Positions 1-7,224 are shown, counted from the stretch's first letter. The stretch is DNA of 41,166 nt from Chlorobi bacterium Chlorobi_1 (GCA_900299075.1 OMIK01000104.1:1-41166), one strand, 5' to 3'. Program-made: numbers and translations. The notes: generated from the sequence alone by a model not told the origin.

Positions 1-43
1 CTTGTTTTTCCAGAGGAAAAGGAATGGCTGTTCCTTGTAAATA

Positions 44-63
44 GCCTGGGAAAGTACCCAGGC
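44..63 (+). terminator. Possible hairpin terminator of an upstream gene outside the window
   Basis: GCCTGGG (44-50) and CCCAGGC (57-63) form a perfect 7-bp stem around a six-base loop, followed by only TTTC. It could end a plus-strand gene to the left of the window. The weak T-run makes this uncertain, and the strand is a guess. Confidence 0.35.
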
Positions 64-232
64 TTTCAAGAACGCCTTGAATTTCAAACGGTGCATCTGG
101 GGGAAGTTATACGATCCCGATCCGGTACTAACCCGGGTCTCGAATAATTTTTGTAATATACACACTCTCGTGCACACGACCCAACCTTGTATTCAAGAGC
201 GTCCAGAGAACAGCAAAAAGGAGTCCATAGGG

Positions 233-526
233 ATGATTTCTGGCATAGCAGACAGAGAGTCCGGTGACCGTTACCGGCAACTTGTGGAGCGGATCGTAGA
301 GCAATGGGCTGTCGGCAAGCCGCCGAACCCCTCACCCGCAGCAACCTCGAACAAGCCGAGCGGCTACTTCAGGTTGACGAACTACCTGCTGGAATACCTC
401 GCGACCCACGGGTCGTTCCCGTGCGGAGTGCACGAGATGCCAGAAGGCCGGGATATCCTTGGAAACCTCGAGCCCTCTTTCCCTGTGGATTTCGACTCGA
501 TCCTCGAGGGTTTCGAACTGCCCTGA
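233..526 (+). CDS. Small hypothetical protein (97 aa)
   Basis: I do not recognise this protein. The ATG at 233 was chosen because AAAAAGGAG sits just upstream at a workable distance; the frame is open further upstream to 77, but that stretch reads like non-coding DNA. The product is soluble and acidic, with no signal peptide or membrane segment. Residues about 9-25 look helical, a proline-rich linker follows (KPPNPSPAATSNKPSG), and then a segment starting YFRLTNYLLEYLATHG. It converges on the DUF2461 gene with about 10 bases between the two stop codons. It stands alone on the plus strand with no operon partner visible here. It may be a lineage-specific gene. Confidence 0.55.
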   Translation: MISGIADRESGDRYRQLVERIVEQWAVGKPPNPSPAATSNKPSGYFRLTNYLLEYLATHGSFPCGVHEMPEGRDILGNLEPSFPVDFDSILEGFELP

Positions 527-536
527 TCCTTTTCCA

Positions 537-1208
537 TCAGCGGCTGATGGCATCGTTCAGGAAACGCACCATCGGAAGAACCGCCTTGCAGGTCAACCCC
601 AATCGTTCAGGAAAATCTGCAGCCACCAGCTCCCCGTCCTCGAAAAATTTTTGGGTGTAGTACCCCTTGTACCTTAGCCATGCGATAGCGGGGTTCGTGG
701 CGCCATACCCCTTCGGCGGCCGTTTCGTCTCGCCCGACGGCAGCACCCCTTCCGGAAACCCCGCAAGCAGCCCCGGGCCGGTAACGATCGAAAGCCACTC
801 CTGATGGCGGGCATCTATCGCACGCCGCGTCTTGTCCAGTATCGGGGGTTCCGGCATGTAGAGCCCTCCGCCCACGAAGGAGGCCCCGGGCTCGATGTGC
901 AGATAGTACCCTGCGTTTCCGGCCTTCCACCCACCCTTGCCGGCAAATGCGAAAAATCCTGTTTTGTATGGAGTTTTGTCCTTCGAAAAACGGGTGTCCC
1001 GATGGATGCGCATCATGCAGGATTTCGGGTCTGGCCGTGCCGATGCGACCACATCGTCGAAACTTGCCACCGCATCGATGAACCGGACGACCGTATCGAA
1101 GAAATCGGCACGTGCGGCGTCATACTCGGCACGGTGCCTCTGGAACCACTCCCTCGAATTGTTCTCCTTTAGGGAGCCGAGGAATGCCAGCGTCTTGGGG
1201 GTAATCAT
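537..1208 (-). CDS. DUF2461 family protein (TIGR02453-like)
   Basis: The protein has 223 residues, which is normal for the DUF2461/TIGR02453 family found in many bacteria and fungi. Its biochemical function is not established. Family hallmarks visible here are an N-terminal FLGSLKENNSREWFQRHR segment, the motif MMRIHRDTRFSKDKTPYKT, a GGWKAGNAGYYLHIEPG stretch, and GGGLYMPEP. The ATG at 1208 is supported by GGAGGAG six to seven bases upstream. The 142-bp region upstream carries a 16-bp near-palindrome (1297-1312) that recurs upstream of bciA, so the two transcription units may share a regulator; that is inference. It is transcribed alone and convergent with the small gene at 233-526. Confidence 0.88.
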   Translation of the reverse strand: MITPKTLAFLGSLKENNSREWFQRHRAEYDAARADFFDTVVRFIDAVASFDDVVASARPDPKSCMMRIHRDTRFSKDKTPYKTGFFAFAGKGGWKAGNAGYYLHIEPGASFVGGGLYMPEPPILDKTRRAIDARHQEWLSIVTGPGLLAGFPEGVLPSGETKRPPKGYGATNPAIAWLRYKGYYTQKFFEDGELVAADFPERLGLTCKAVLPMVRFLNDAISR

Positions 1209-1296
1209 TGATATCTCCTCCGCAATGATCCACCAGACAAGATGATCATGGCAGCAACATCGTCACTCTTATGCATATCTCAAGTCCAGTTTGTTT

Positions 1297-1312
1297 TGTA
1301 AAGTTCTTTATA
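1297..1312. promoter_or_regulatory. Shared near-palindromic element, copy 1 (upstream of DUF2461 gene)
   Basis: TGTAAAGTTCTTTATA is a 7-2-7 dyad with one mismatch (TGTAAAG/CTTTATA). It sits inside a second dyad, GTTTTGTA/TACAAAAC. It starts 89 bases before the DUF2461 start codon. The identical 16-mer occurs at 2838-2853 upstream of bciA; counting flanks, 21 of 23 bases match (1290-1312 versus 2831-2853). It looks like an operator or a conserved promoter block. The bound protein is unknown. Confidence 0.5.
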
Positions 1313-1350
1313 CAAAACCCAAACGAACAAAGGAGATTCCGCTGCAAGAT

Positions 1351-1650
1351 TCAGCCTGCGATTTGCCTCCGGCTAACGAGCAGGAGGATTGCTCCGGCAA
1401 TGTTTATGCCGATCCAGGCCTGTGCCGGAAGGGCGACCTGGCTGAGCGGGTTGAAGAGGATGGCGAACACGGCGTAGGCAAGAGCCAGCGCCAGCTCGAG
1501 CGGCGGGCTCCCCGGGCGGAGATGCCGGTAAGCCCCCCATCCGAAGGTGCCGAACACGACGACATGAATGATCTCCAGGTAGGCAACCGGAATCGGAAGC
1601 AGGGATGCGGCCATCAACGCCGCCGTCACATAAACCATCTGGACAGGCAT
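1351..1650 (-). CDS. Small integral membrane protein, three predicted TM helices
   Basis: This 99-residue protein is mostly hydrophobic. Membrane segments are visible at about residues 5-35 (probably one or two passes), 52-70 and 76-93, with a short polar loop (YRHLRPGSPP) between and a basic tail. The ATG at 1650 is preceded by GGAGG with ideal spacing. It lies 16 bases after the bciA stop codon on the same strand, so it is very likely co-transcribed with bciA. The layout resembles small uncharacterised membrane proteins of the DUF6804 kind, but I cannot confirm membership. A link to pigment synthesis is suggested only by operon position. Confidence 0.72.
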   Translation of the reverse strand: MPVQMVYVTAALMAASLLPIPVAYLEIIHVVVFGTFGWGAYRHLRPGSPPLELALALAYAVFAILFNPLSQVALPAQAWIGINIAGAILLLVSRRQIAG

Positions 1651-1666
1651 TGGTCCTCCGCGGGTT

Positions 1667-2704
1667 TCAGAACATGGAGTGGGAGCCGAGTTCCTGGCCG
1701 GTGAGCCCCTCTTTGAGCACCCGGTCGTAGAACTCCTTCAGCGTATCAGAGCCGTACGATGGCGTAGCGTCGGCATCGTACCTGCCTGTCGACGGGTTCA
1801 GCACCAGCATCGACTCCGAGCAGTAGTACTTTCCGATCCGTGCGAACTCCGCCTTGTCGACGAAGTTCGGGAGAAACTTCGCAAGAAGGGCCAGCACCGG
1901 TATAATCACGTCGAAGATCTGGATCGGGACCCGTTTCAGCTTCGGCTCACGCCCGAGCAGTTCAAAGAGCATATTGGCCTGGTCGAGGTTCGTCAGCGCC
2001 CTGCCGGGTCCGCCGATCGGCAGGATGGCGTTCCGCTTCGACGGATCATCGATGCAGTCGGCCATGAACCGCGCCAGGTCCGCCTCGCTGATCGGCTTGC
2101 ATGCCGTTAGGCGGCCGTCGCCGAACATCATGTACGGCTTCCCTCCCTTCACTGCCTCCACCTGGCCGGCGATCGACTTGAAGAATGCCGTTGGACGGAC
2201 GATGGAGTAGGCCACCCCGGAATCGATCAGTTCCTTTTCGAACTTCAGCTTGGCCCGCTGGAACTCGAGCATCGGTTTCTGGACGCAGATGGCCGAAAGC
2301 AGCACGAACTGGCCGATGCCTGCCGAGATGCCTGCATCGAGCGCGTTCCTCGTCGCCCGGTAATCGATGGCCCAGGAATCCTTCACGCCGCCGTTCCGGG
2401 AGGTGAGGCAGGAGACGACCACATCGAAACGCTCCCCCCTGATCCCCTCCCTGAGCAGCGAAGCCTGGTCGCACACATCGCCGAATCGGACTTCAGAACC
2501 CTGAAGCTGCCTTCGGGTCTCTTCTGCTCCCGTCGCCGCATCGATCCCTGACCGCTCCCGTGCGAAACTGACCACCTCGTATCCCCTTGAAACCAGTTCA
2601 CGGACGACGAATTTGCCGATATAGCCAGTCGCCCCCACAACAAAAATGCGCTTGCGGGAGACGGATCCAGCCGGATTGTGGCGTGATGTCGGGCTGCTGC
2701 TCAA
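1667..2704 (-). CDS. bciA: Divinyl (proto)chlorophyllide a 8-vinyl reductase, BciA type
   Basis: The predicted enzyme reduces the C8 vinyl group of divinyl (proto)chlorophyllide to ethyl with NADPH, a step of (bacterio)chlorophyll synthesis; BciA is the 8-vinyl reductase known in Chlorobaculum tepidum. The 345-residue protein is an atypical short-chain dehydrogenase/NmrA-like fold. RIFVVGATGYIGKFVV gives the dinucleotide-binding loop (about residues 19-34). It also has SCLTSRNGG, the AKLKFEKELIDSGVAYSIVRPTAFFKS stretch (quoted in part) and the C-terminal region typical of BciA. The start is uncertain: the first usable codon is TTG at 2704, an in-frame stop lies at 2717-2719, no ATG lies between, and no good ribosome site is visible. 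A small membrane protein gene follows 16 bases downstream. A palindrome at 2838-2853 may regulate it. Confidence 0.92.
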   Translation of the reverse strand: MSSSPTSRHNPAGSVSRKRIFVVGATGYIGKFVVRELVSRGYEVVSFARERSGIDAATGAEETRRQLQGSEVRFGDVCDQASLLREGIRGERFDVVVSCLTSRNGGVKDSWAIDYRATRNALDAGISAGIGQFVLLSAICVQKPMLEFQRAKLKFEKELIDSGVAYSIVRPTAFFKSIAGQVEAVKGGKPYMMFGDGRLTACKPISEADLARFMADCIDDPSKRNAILPIGGPGRALTNLDQANMLFELLGREPKLKRVPIQIFDVIIPVLALLAKFLPNFVDKAEFARIGKYYCSESMLVLNPSTGRYDADATPSYGSDTLKEFYDRVLKEGLTGQELGSHSMF

Positions 2705-2837
2705 ATCGACAATGGTCTATGAGTTATGGAGAGGTCCGGATAAAATCCATTATACGCCGCACGCATCAAACTTGGAAACGTTCAGCATCGTGCCCCATCG
2801 AACAACTTTTCAGCGTATTCGCGAAGATGCTTTGCTC

Positions 2838-2853
2838 TGTAAAGTTCTTTATA
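2838..2853. promoter_or_regulatory. Shared near-palindromic element, copy 2 (upstream of bciA)
   Basis: This is the same TGTAAAGTTCTTTATA as at 1297-1312, here 134 bases before the bciA start. It is preceded by TTTGCTC, against TTTGTTT at copy 1. It lies between bciA and the terminator of the upstream nitroreductase gene, which is where a bciA promoter would be expected. Role inferred from position and symmetry only. Confidence 0.5.
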
Positions 2854-2885
2854 GCACAACAAAGACAGACAAAAAGGTGAAACGT

Positions 2886-2912
2886 CGGGCGGGGACGTCG
2901 TCCTCCCGCCCG
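2886..2912 (-). terminator. Terminator of the ferredoxin-nitroreductase gene
   Basis: CGGGCGGG (2886-2893) pairs with CCCGCCCG (2905-2912) in a perfect 8-bp stem. It begins 15 bases past the stop codon at 2927 on the minus strand. On that strand CCTTTTTG follows about 8-10 bases later. It separates this gene from bciA. Confidence 0.6.
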
Positions 2913-2926
2913 GCGAAACAGCAGCG

Positions 2927-3748
2927 TCACATCGGCCGATGAATGATGGCAGGAGCGTGCTGCACCGTCCTGAAATAGCGGACTGCAGGCATGCCGAAGC
3001 TCATGGAGTAGCCGAAAAGGTGGTCCTCCGGGATACCGAGCTTCTCCCTCGCTTCGGGCAGCAGGTCGAACGCCCACTTCACCAGCCCGTTCCATACGGT
3101 TCCCAAGCCGCTCGACTGGGCGAGCAGTTCGAAATAGGAGAGGGCGATAAGGCAGTCCTCCTTCGGGCAGGCGACCCCCTTCGGGGCCGTGGCGATCAGC
3201 AGGTGTGGCGCATTGCGGAAGATCAGGTCGACCTTCTGGCGCTCCCAGACCCGCACGAAGCGGGAGAAGTAGGCCATCTCCCTCGGAATGCGGTTCTCCT
3301 TCTGCAACTGCACGAGCCCCGCCATCACCTCGTCACGCAAACGGGAGAGCTTCTCCCGGTCGTCGATCACCGTGAACCGCACCTGGCGCGAGTTCACTCC
3401 TGTCGGGGCGTGCCAGGCGGCTTCGAGCAGGCGCTGCATGAGCTCCGGATCCACGTTCTCCTCCTGATACCGTCGAACCGATCTCCGCCCCTTGATCAGG
3501 GTTTCGAGCTGTGAGGCATCCGGGAGGTTGCCCTCAAGCAGCCTGCTCTCTGCAGGCTGGTAGCCAAGGATGGAGACTGCCCCCGTCGGACAGACCGTCA
3601 GGCAGTGCTCGCACCTGATACAGGCCGACTCCTTCTCGGCAGGAATGGCCGGATAGCCCTCCTCCACCCCGATAATCCTCGACGGACAGTCGAAAACACA
3701 CTCTCCACATCGTATGCACGCCGGTTTGTTCACCTGGAATTGTAACAT
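2927..3748 (-). CDS. Ferredoxin-nitroreductase fusion protein
   Basis: The 273-residue protein joins two domains. Residues 1-60 form a dicluster ferredoxin: C11-x2-C14-x2-C17-x3-C21-P, then a second CIRCEHCLTVCP set, predicting two [4Fe-4S] clusters. Residues about 80-273 form a nitroreductase-family flavoprotein, recognisable by RRSVRRY, the HAPTGVNSRQVRFTV segment that contacts FMN, and FGYSMSFGMP near the end. Ferredoxin-nitroreductase fusions are common in anaerobes, and most have no known substrate. The ferredoxin part should deliver low-potential electrons straight to the FMN. It has its own terminator, so it is probably not co-transcribed with bciA downstream. No signal peptide is present, so it should be cytoplasmic. 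Confidence 0.88.
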   Translation of the reverse strand: MLQFQVNKPACIRCGECVFDCPSRIIGVEEGYPAIPAEKESACIRCEHCLTVCPTGAVSILGYQPAESRLLEGNLPDASQLETLIKGRRSVRRYQEENVDPELMQRLLEAAWHAPTGVNSRQVRFTVIDDREKLSRLRDEVMAGLVQLQKENRIPREMAYFSRFVRVWERQKVDLIFRNAPHLLIATAPKGVACPKEDCLIALSYFELLAQSSGLGTVWNGLVKWAFDLLPEAREKLGIPEDHLFGYSMSFGMPAVRYFRTVQHAPAIIHRPM

Positions 3749-3817
3749 GATTCATTCGTTTCTGGTTGTATCGCGACTGCCGTGCAGCCATTCTTGGGAG
3801 AAAATAGTGAAAATGGG

Positions 3818-3845
3818 GAAAGCGCCATGGCACCATGACGCTTTC
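3818..3845 (-). terminator. Hairpin after the metal permease gene, possible terminator
   Basis: GAAAGCG (3818-3824) pairs with CGCTTTC (3839-3845), and the interior CATG/CATG extends the stem to about 12 bp with one mismatch. It lies 36-63 bases past the permease stop on the minus strand. The following CCCCATTTTC is a weak T-tract. A T6 run sits just before the hairpin on the minus strand, so termination may occur slightly earlier. Confidence 0.4.
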
Positions 3846-3880
3846 TGTCAAAAAAGAGGCGGTTTGCCGTCATTCGGCCA

Positions 3881-4957
3881 TCAGTGCCGGTGGGACTCGT
3901 GCCGGCCAGGGAGGTAGCTCCTGAGCACCAGGAGCCCGAGGAGGAGCGCCGAAGCGATAGCGAGGGGAGTGGCATCTTCATGGCCGCCACGACTCACCCA
4001 GTGCCTGATATCAAGTCCCAGCAAGGCATAGAGGTGATTGACCAGCATGCCGGCGGCAAACGACATGACGACGATGGCGGCCAAGTAGACGGCCGTGGCG
4101 CGCCTGCCGAGCAATCGGGAGATCACGGTCAGCGAAGCTGCGTTGGTTGCCGGGCCGGCAAGCAGGAAAACCAGCGCCGCGCCGGGCGAAACCCCCTTCA
4201 GGGCGAAGGCTGCCGCGATGGGGGTCGAGGCGGTCGCGCAGACGTAAAGCGGCACCGACACGGCGAACATCAGGGCCATCGTCAGCAGCTCGTTCGAAAA
4301 CAGGCGTTCGATCGCTTCGGGAGAGAGCAGCGCGGAGATCGTTCCGGCCAGCAGGACCCCGAGGAAGAGCCAGCCTCCGACATCCTTGAGCAGGTCACCG
4401 AACGCGAACTCAATGCCGGCTTTCAGCTTGTCGACAGGCCCCTTCTGTACCGGCTTCTTGTGGCTGCAGCAACACGATGAGGTGCAGGTCGACTGCGGTT
4501 TTTCGGGAGCAGGCTCTTCAGACACAGCGCCGAACTTCTCGGAGGCCGATACGGCGACCCCGGCGGCAAGCGCCGTGAGAAAGCCTGCGACCGGCCGCAC
4601 CACCGCCATGACGGGGTCAAGCAGCGCATAGGTAACGGCGATGGAATCCACTCCGGTCTCCGGGGTGGAGATGAGGAACGAGGCGAGCGCCCCCTTCCCC
4701 GCCCCCTGCTTTTTCAGTCCGGCTGCCGCCGGCAGCACGCCGCAACTGCAGAGCGGAATGGGTACGCCGATGGCTGAAGCCTTCAGGATGCTTCCGAAAC
4801 CGTTGCCTCCGAGGTGCGTGGCGACAAAATCATCCGGCATGAACGCCTTCAGCAGCCCGGCGACGAAAAACCCGAGCAGCACGAAAGGGGCCGTTTCAAG
4901 AAGCACCGCCCATGAGGCGTCAAGGATCTGCGGAATCCGGGTCAGTACATCTTGCAT
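3881..4957 (-). CDS. Permease of the DUF318/SO_0444 Cu/Zn efflux family
   Basis: The 358-residue inner-membrane protein is predicted to export a heavy metal or metalloid. Two groups of about four helices are separated by a hydrophilic loop. PLCSCGVLPAAAGL (about residues 68-81) is the conserved cysteine signature of the family, and ACATASTPIAAA-like and LLAGPATNAAS motifs mark the second half. The central loop carries a cysteine cluster (CTSSCCCSHKK) likely to bind metal, and the tail is His-rich (GRHESHRH). The ATG at 4957 has AAAAGGAG upstream. The gene lies 73 bases downstream of an ArsR/SmtB-type repressor gene on the same strand. A perfect 8-2-8 palindrome sits in that gap, indicating metal-responsive control. 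The exact substrate (Zn, Cd, Cu or As) cannot be told from sequence. Confidence 0.87.
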   Translation of the reverse strand: MQDVLTRIPQILDASWAVLLETAPFVLLGFFVAGLLKAFMPDDFVATHLGGNGFGSILKASAIGVPIPLCSCGVLPAAAGLKKQGAGKGALASFLISTPETGVDSIAVTYALLDPVMAVVRPVAGFLTALAAGVAVSASEKFGAVSEEPAPEKPQSTCTSSCCCSHKKPVQKGPVDKLKAGIEFAFGDLLKDVGGWLFLGVLLAGTISALLSPEAIERLFSNELLTMALMFAVSVPLYVCATASTPIAAAFALKGVSPGAALVFLLAGPATNAASLTVISRLLGRRATAVYLAAIVVMSFAAGMLVNHLYALLGLDIRHWVSRGGHEDATPLAIASALLLGLLVLRSYLPGRHESHRH

Positions 4958-4988
4958 AGATTTCTCCTTTTTTATTTTCCTTCACATT

Positions 4989-5006
4989 AACACATGTTCA
5001 TGTGTT
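4989..5006. promoter_or_regulatory. Candidate ArsR/SmtB operator before the permease
   Basis: AACACATGTTCATGTGTT is a perfect 8-2-8 inverted repeat, 32-49 bases upstream of the permease start codon and between it and the repressor gene. ArsR/SmtB repressors bind inverted repeats with a two-base centre containing TGTTCA-like half sites, so the fit is good. It is inferred, not proven. Confidence 0.6.
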
Positions 5007-5030
5007 CATGCGTACAACAAAAAAAACACT

Positions 5031-5414
5031 CTACTCCCCTTCCTGCACATGTTCGAATCCGATCCGGATAAGGTCGAAAATGTGGCTGTCGTCAAGATTG
5101 TAGAGCACGTTCTTCCCCTGCTTCTTGGAGCGGACGATCTTGGCGTCCCTGAGCACCCTGAGCTGATGCGAAACGGCCGACTGGTTCATGCCGAGGATTG
5201 AGGTCAGGTCACAGACGCAAAGTTCCGAGCGGTACAGGGCATTGAGGATCCTGATCCGAGTATGATCACCCAGCACCTTGAAGAGTTGAGCCAGATCCTC
5301 CTGCAGCGACGCTCCCGGCATCTCCGTCCTGACTCGCTCGACAAGCTCAGGATGGAAACAGGTTGTTTTGCATTTTTCTGGGCTATGTCCTGTCATTGCA
5401 TTATGGCTCATCAT
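5031..5414 (-). CDS. CadC-like ArsR/SmtB family metal-sensing repressor
   Basis: The 127-residue winged-helix repressor should leave DNA when it binds metal, releasing the adjacent permease gene. C15-x3-C19 at the N terminus plus C66-V-C68 in ELCVCDL match the alpha3N Cd/Pb/Zn site of CadC. The C-terminal D109-x-H111-x10-H122-x2-E125 matches the alpha5 Zn site of SmtB/CadC. From my memory of S. aureus CadC, all eight ligands sit at a constant offset of eight residues. The recognition helix is about residues 76-90 (MNQSAVSHQLRVLRD). Three in-frame ATGs (codons 1, 2 and 7) are possible. The upstream palindrome at 5410-5435 overlaps the first, so codon 7 may be the true start. Cd, Pb or Zn is a likelier inducer than arsenic. 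Confidence 0.9.
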   Translation of the reverse strand: MMSHNAMTGHSPEKCKTTCFHPELVERVRTEMPGASLQEDLAQLFKVLGDHTRIRILNALYRSELCVCDLTSILGMNQSAVSHQLRVLRDAKIVRSKKQGKNVLYNLDDSHIFDLIRIGFEHVQEGE

Positions 5415-5435
5415 ATGAACGATTCGTCATATGAT
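5410..5435. promoter_or_regulatory. Candidate autoregulatory operator at the repressor start
   Basis: ATCATATGA (5410-5418) and TCATATGAT (5427-5435) are perfect 9-bp arms, and the centre ACGATTCG continues the dyad imperfectly. The ATATGAAC...TCATAT pattern resembles known ArsR/SmtB operators such as czrO. It overlaps the first possible start codon of the repressor gene. Confidence 0.6.
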
Positions 5436-5508
5436 AAGAAAAACTGACGGTTACGGCAAATCGTTCAGAGGAGTGGATGCGCAGCACGTCCGGCTTGGGA
5501 GAAATGAA

Positions 5509-5542
5509 AAAGGCGACTGCAAAACATGTTGCAATCGCCTTT
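5509..5542 (-). terminator. Terminator of the tRNA unit
   Basis: AAAGGCGA and TCGCCTTT flank TGCAA/TTGCA around the loop AACATG, with one internal mismatch. On the minus strand the stem is followed by a run of T (CGCCTTTTTCATTTC). It starts five bases after the 3' end of tRNA-Pro, so it ends the two-tRNA transcript. Confidence 0.82.
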
Positions 5543-5546
5543 GGTG

Positions 5547-5619
5547 TCGGGGTGGCGGGACTCGAACCCACGACCTCTGCGTCCCGAACGCAGCACTCTA
5601 CCAGCTGAGCCACACCCCG
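5547..5619 (-). tRNA. tRNA-Pro (anticodon CGG)
   Basis: The cloverleaf folds well. The acceptor CGGGGTG pairs with CACCCCG, the D-arm is GCTCAGCTGGTAGAGT, and the anticodon stem CTGCG/CGCAG encloses TTCGGGA, giving anticodon CGG (reads CCG). The T-arm contains GGTTCGAGTCC. The discriminator is A and no CCA is encoded. It lies 17 bases after tRNA-Arg and shares its transcript. Confidence 0.95.
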
Positions 5620-5636
5620 ATGTCTGTTGAACCTTG

Positions 5637-5709
5637 TGCCCTTGGACAGATTCGAACTGCCGACCTTCAGTTCCGGAAACTGCTGCTCTATCCACTGAGC
5701 TACAAGGGC
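5637..5709 (-). tRNA. tRNA-Arg (anticodon CCG)
   Basis: The acceptor GCCCTTG pairs with CAAGGGC. The D-arm is GCTCAGTGGATAGAGC. The anticodon loop TTCCGGA lies between GCAGT and ACTGA, giving anticodon CCG (reads CGG), with one G/A mismatch at the base of the anticodon stem. The T-arm is GGCAG-TTCGAAT-CTGTC. The discriminator is A and CCA is not encoded. It is the first of the two tRNAs in the transcript. Confidence 0.95.
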
Positions 5710-5731
5710 CTGCCGGCCCAAAGGCCAGTCA

Positions 5732-5749
5732 TTCAATCACGTGACTGAA
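5732..5749. promoter_or_regulatory. CACGTG-centred near-palindrome upstream of tRNA-Arg
   Basis: TTCAATCACGTGACTGAA is an 18-bp dyad with a single mismatched pair. It lies 23-40 bases upstream of the 5' end of tRNA-Arg, inside the region where its promoter should be, and 95 bases past the phytoene desaturase stop. It could be a regulatory site or part of a crtP terminator. No T-run follows. Confidence 0.3.
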
Positions 5750-5844
5750 TATAACACTTTTGCCGACAAAAAGAACAATTTTTCTCTCATTACATCGAAT
5801 TGCGCGCACCCGCGGCAGACGGGCACGGCACGCCGCCCCAGCGG

Positions 5845-7224
5845 TCAGATTTTCATAGAATCCCTGAGGATGGCATCGACGGCGAGGTTGGCGCTCATGA
5901 CGGCGCCGCCCATCGAGTCGTAGTAGAGCTGCTGCGAGAAGCCGCCGGCCAGGAAGAGGTTCGAAACCGGCGTGGCCTGGGTCGGACGGTACTGCTCCAT
6001 CCCCGGCAACGGCGCGTAGACCGACTGCGGGATCCTGACAACGGTCGACTTGAGAATCCTGGCTCCCTGCGACGATTTCGGGAAATTGGCCCTGACGCTG
6101 CGATCCACCCGCTGCACGATCTCGTCGTTGGTCAGCCCCATCAGCTCCTTGGCCGGAGCGACGCAGAACTCGAACCGGCTGTTCCCCTCGTACTTCTCGC
6201 CGCGCAGGGTGCGGTAGTCCGGCGTGGTCCTGGCGAGGTTCGCGTAGACCGGGATGACGCCATCCGGGCTGAAGAGGACGTTGTCGATCGGCGTGACCTC
6301 GCGGTCGTACCAGATCTGCACGGAGATGACCGGCACCCCTTCGAGCATGTCGAGGTTGCCGAAGAAGCGGTCGTGCTTCCTGAGCGATGCCGGAATGACC
6401 TTGCGCAGGTTGTGGATGGGCAGGGCGGAGATATAGTAATCCGCATCGAGGATCTCGCCGCTCCTGAGCTGGACGCCCCGGATCCGCGTGCCGTCGAAGA
6501 GCAGCTCCTCCACCGCGGCGCCGGTCTGGAAGTGCGCGCCCCGCTTGGCCGAGTAGTCGACCAGCGGCTGATGCAGGTACTCCTGGGGCGACCCCTTCAG
6601 GAAACCCATGCAGGATGCGTCGGGAATCCGGTAGAAGGTCTCGGTGACGTCGAGGATGATCTTGGCGGAGATCTCCTCCGGCGGGATGAACTTGAGCGCA
6701 AGGGCCATCGGCCGGAACATCTTGTCCATGAGGCGCTTGCCGAACCTGCGCTGCTCCGCCCATTCGGCGAATGAGATGTGGTCCTGCGTGGGCGCGTACC
6801 TCTGCCTCTGGAGGGCAAGCGGTATCAGCGACCTGGAGAAGGCGGCCATCTCGCCGAAAGTGAAGTAGCCGTTCTTGACGATCGCGGGAAGCAGGTGCAA
6901 CGGACTGGGCAGGTCCCAGGTGTCGAAGGTGAAGCTGCCGCCCCCGTCGAGGGTATAGGTCAGCCGGTGCTCCTTCCAGAGCACCGCATGGTAGGTGCCG
7001 ATCTCCTTCATGAGGTCGTAGAGCACGCCGTAGGCGCCGAAAAAGCAGTGGGTGCCCGACTCGATCCAGTCCCCCTCCTGGTCCTTCCATGCCGAAACCT
7101 TGCCACCGAAGATGGGGCGTTTTTCGAGGACCTTGACCTGGAAACCCCGGTCGACGAGACGTTTGGCGGCGGTCAGGCCGGCAAGGCCTCCACCCAGTAT
7201 CAGTACCTTCTTTTCTCCGTTCAT
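5845..7224 (-). CDS. crtP: Phytoene desaturase of the plant/cyanobacterial type (CrtP; CrtQ is the alternative)
   Basis: The 459-residue FAD-dependent enzyme introduces double bases in the carotenoid backbone, on the phytoene to zeta-carotene step if CrtP, feeding chlorobactene-type carotenoids of the chlorosome. [17 protein letters not shown] (residues about 8-24) binds [21 protein letters not shown] and FFGAY follow the cyanobacterial CrtP pattern, and [22 protein letters not shown] and the [10 protein letters not shown] tail complete the family signature. SPQEYLH is closer to zeta-carotene desaturase, so sequence alone leaves CrtQ open. The recR-ybaB neighbourhood matches my recollection of the C. 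tepidum crtP locus, which tips the call. It follows recR by 46 bases on the same strand. Confidence 0.85.
   Translation of the reverse strand: MNGEKKVLILGGGLAGLTAAKRLVDRGFQVKVLEKRPIFGGKVSAWKDQEGDWIESGTHCFFGAYGVLYDLMKEIGTYHAVLWKEHRLTYTLDGGGSFTFDTWDLPSPLHLLPAIVKNGYFTFGEMAAFSRSLIPLALQRQRYAPTQDHISFAEWAEQRRFGKRLMDKMFRPMALALKFIPPEEISAKIILDVTETFYRIPDASCMGFLKGSPQEYLHQPLVDYSAKRGAHFQTGAAVEELLFDGTRIRGVQLRSGEILDADYYISALPIHNLRKVIPASLRKHDRFFGNLDMLEGVPVISVQIWYDREVTPIDNVLFSPDGVIPVYANLARTTPDYRTLRGEKYEGNSRFEFCVAPAKELMGLTNDEIVQRVDRSVRANFPKSSQGARILKSTVVRIPQSVYAPLPGMEQYRPTQATPVSNLFLAGGFSQQLYYDSMGGAVMSANLAVDAILRDSMKI

Noticed and set aside
5431-5748. Open frames of about 105-111 codons across 5401-5748 on both strands
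   Set aside because: They run straight through the two tRNA genes and the tRNA terminator, so they are not protein genes.
5729-7090. 453-codon minus-strand frame overlapping the phytoene desaturase in another frame
   Set aside because: The product is Arg/Gly/Pro-rich without domains, while the overlapping frame encodes a canonical desaturase.
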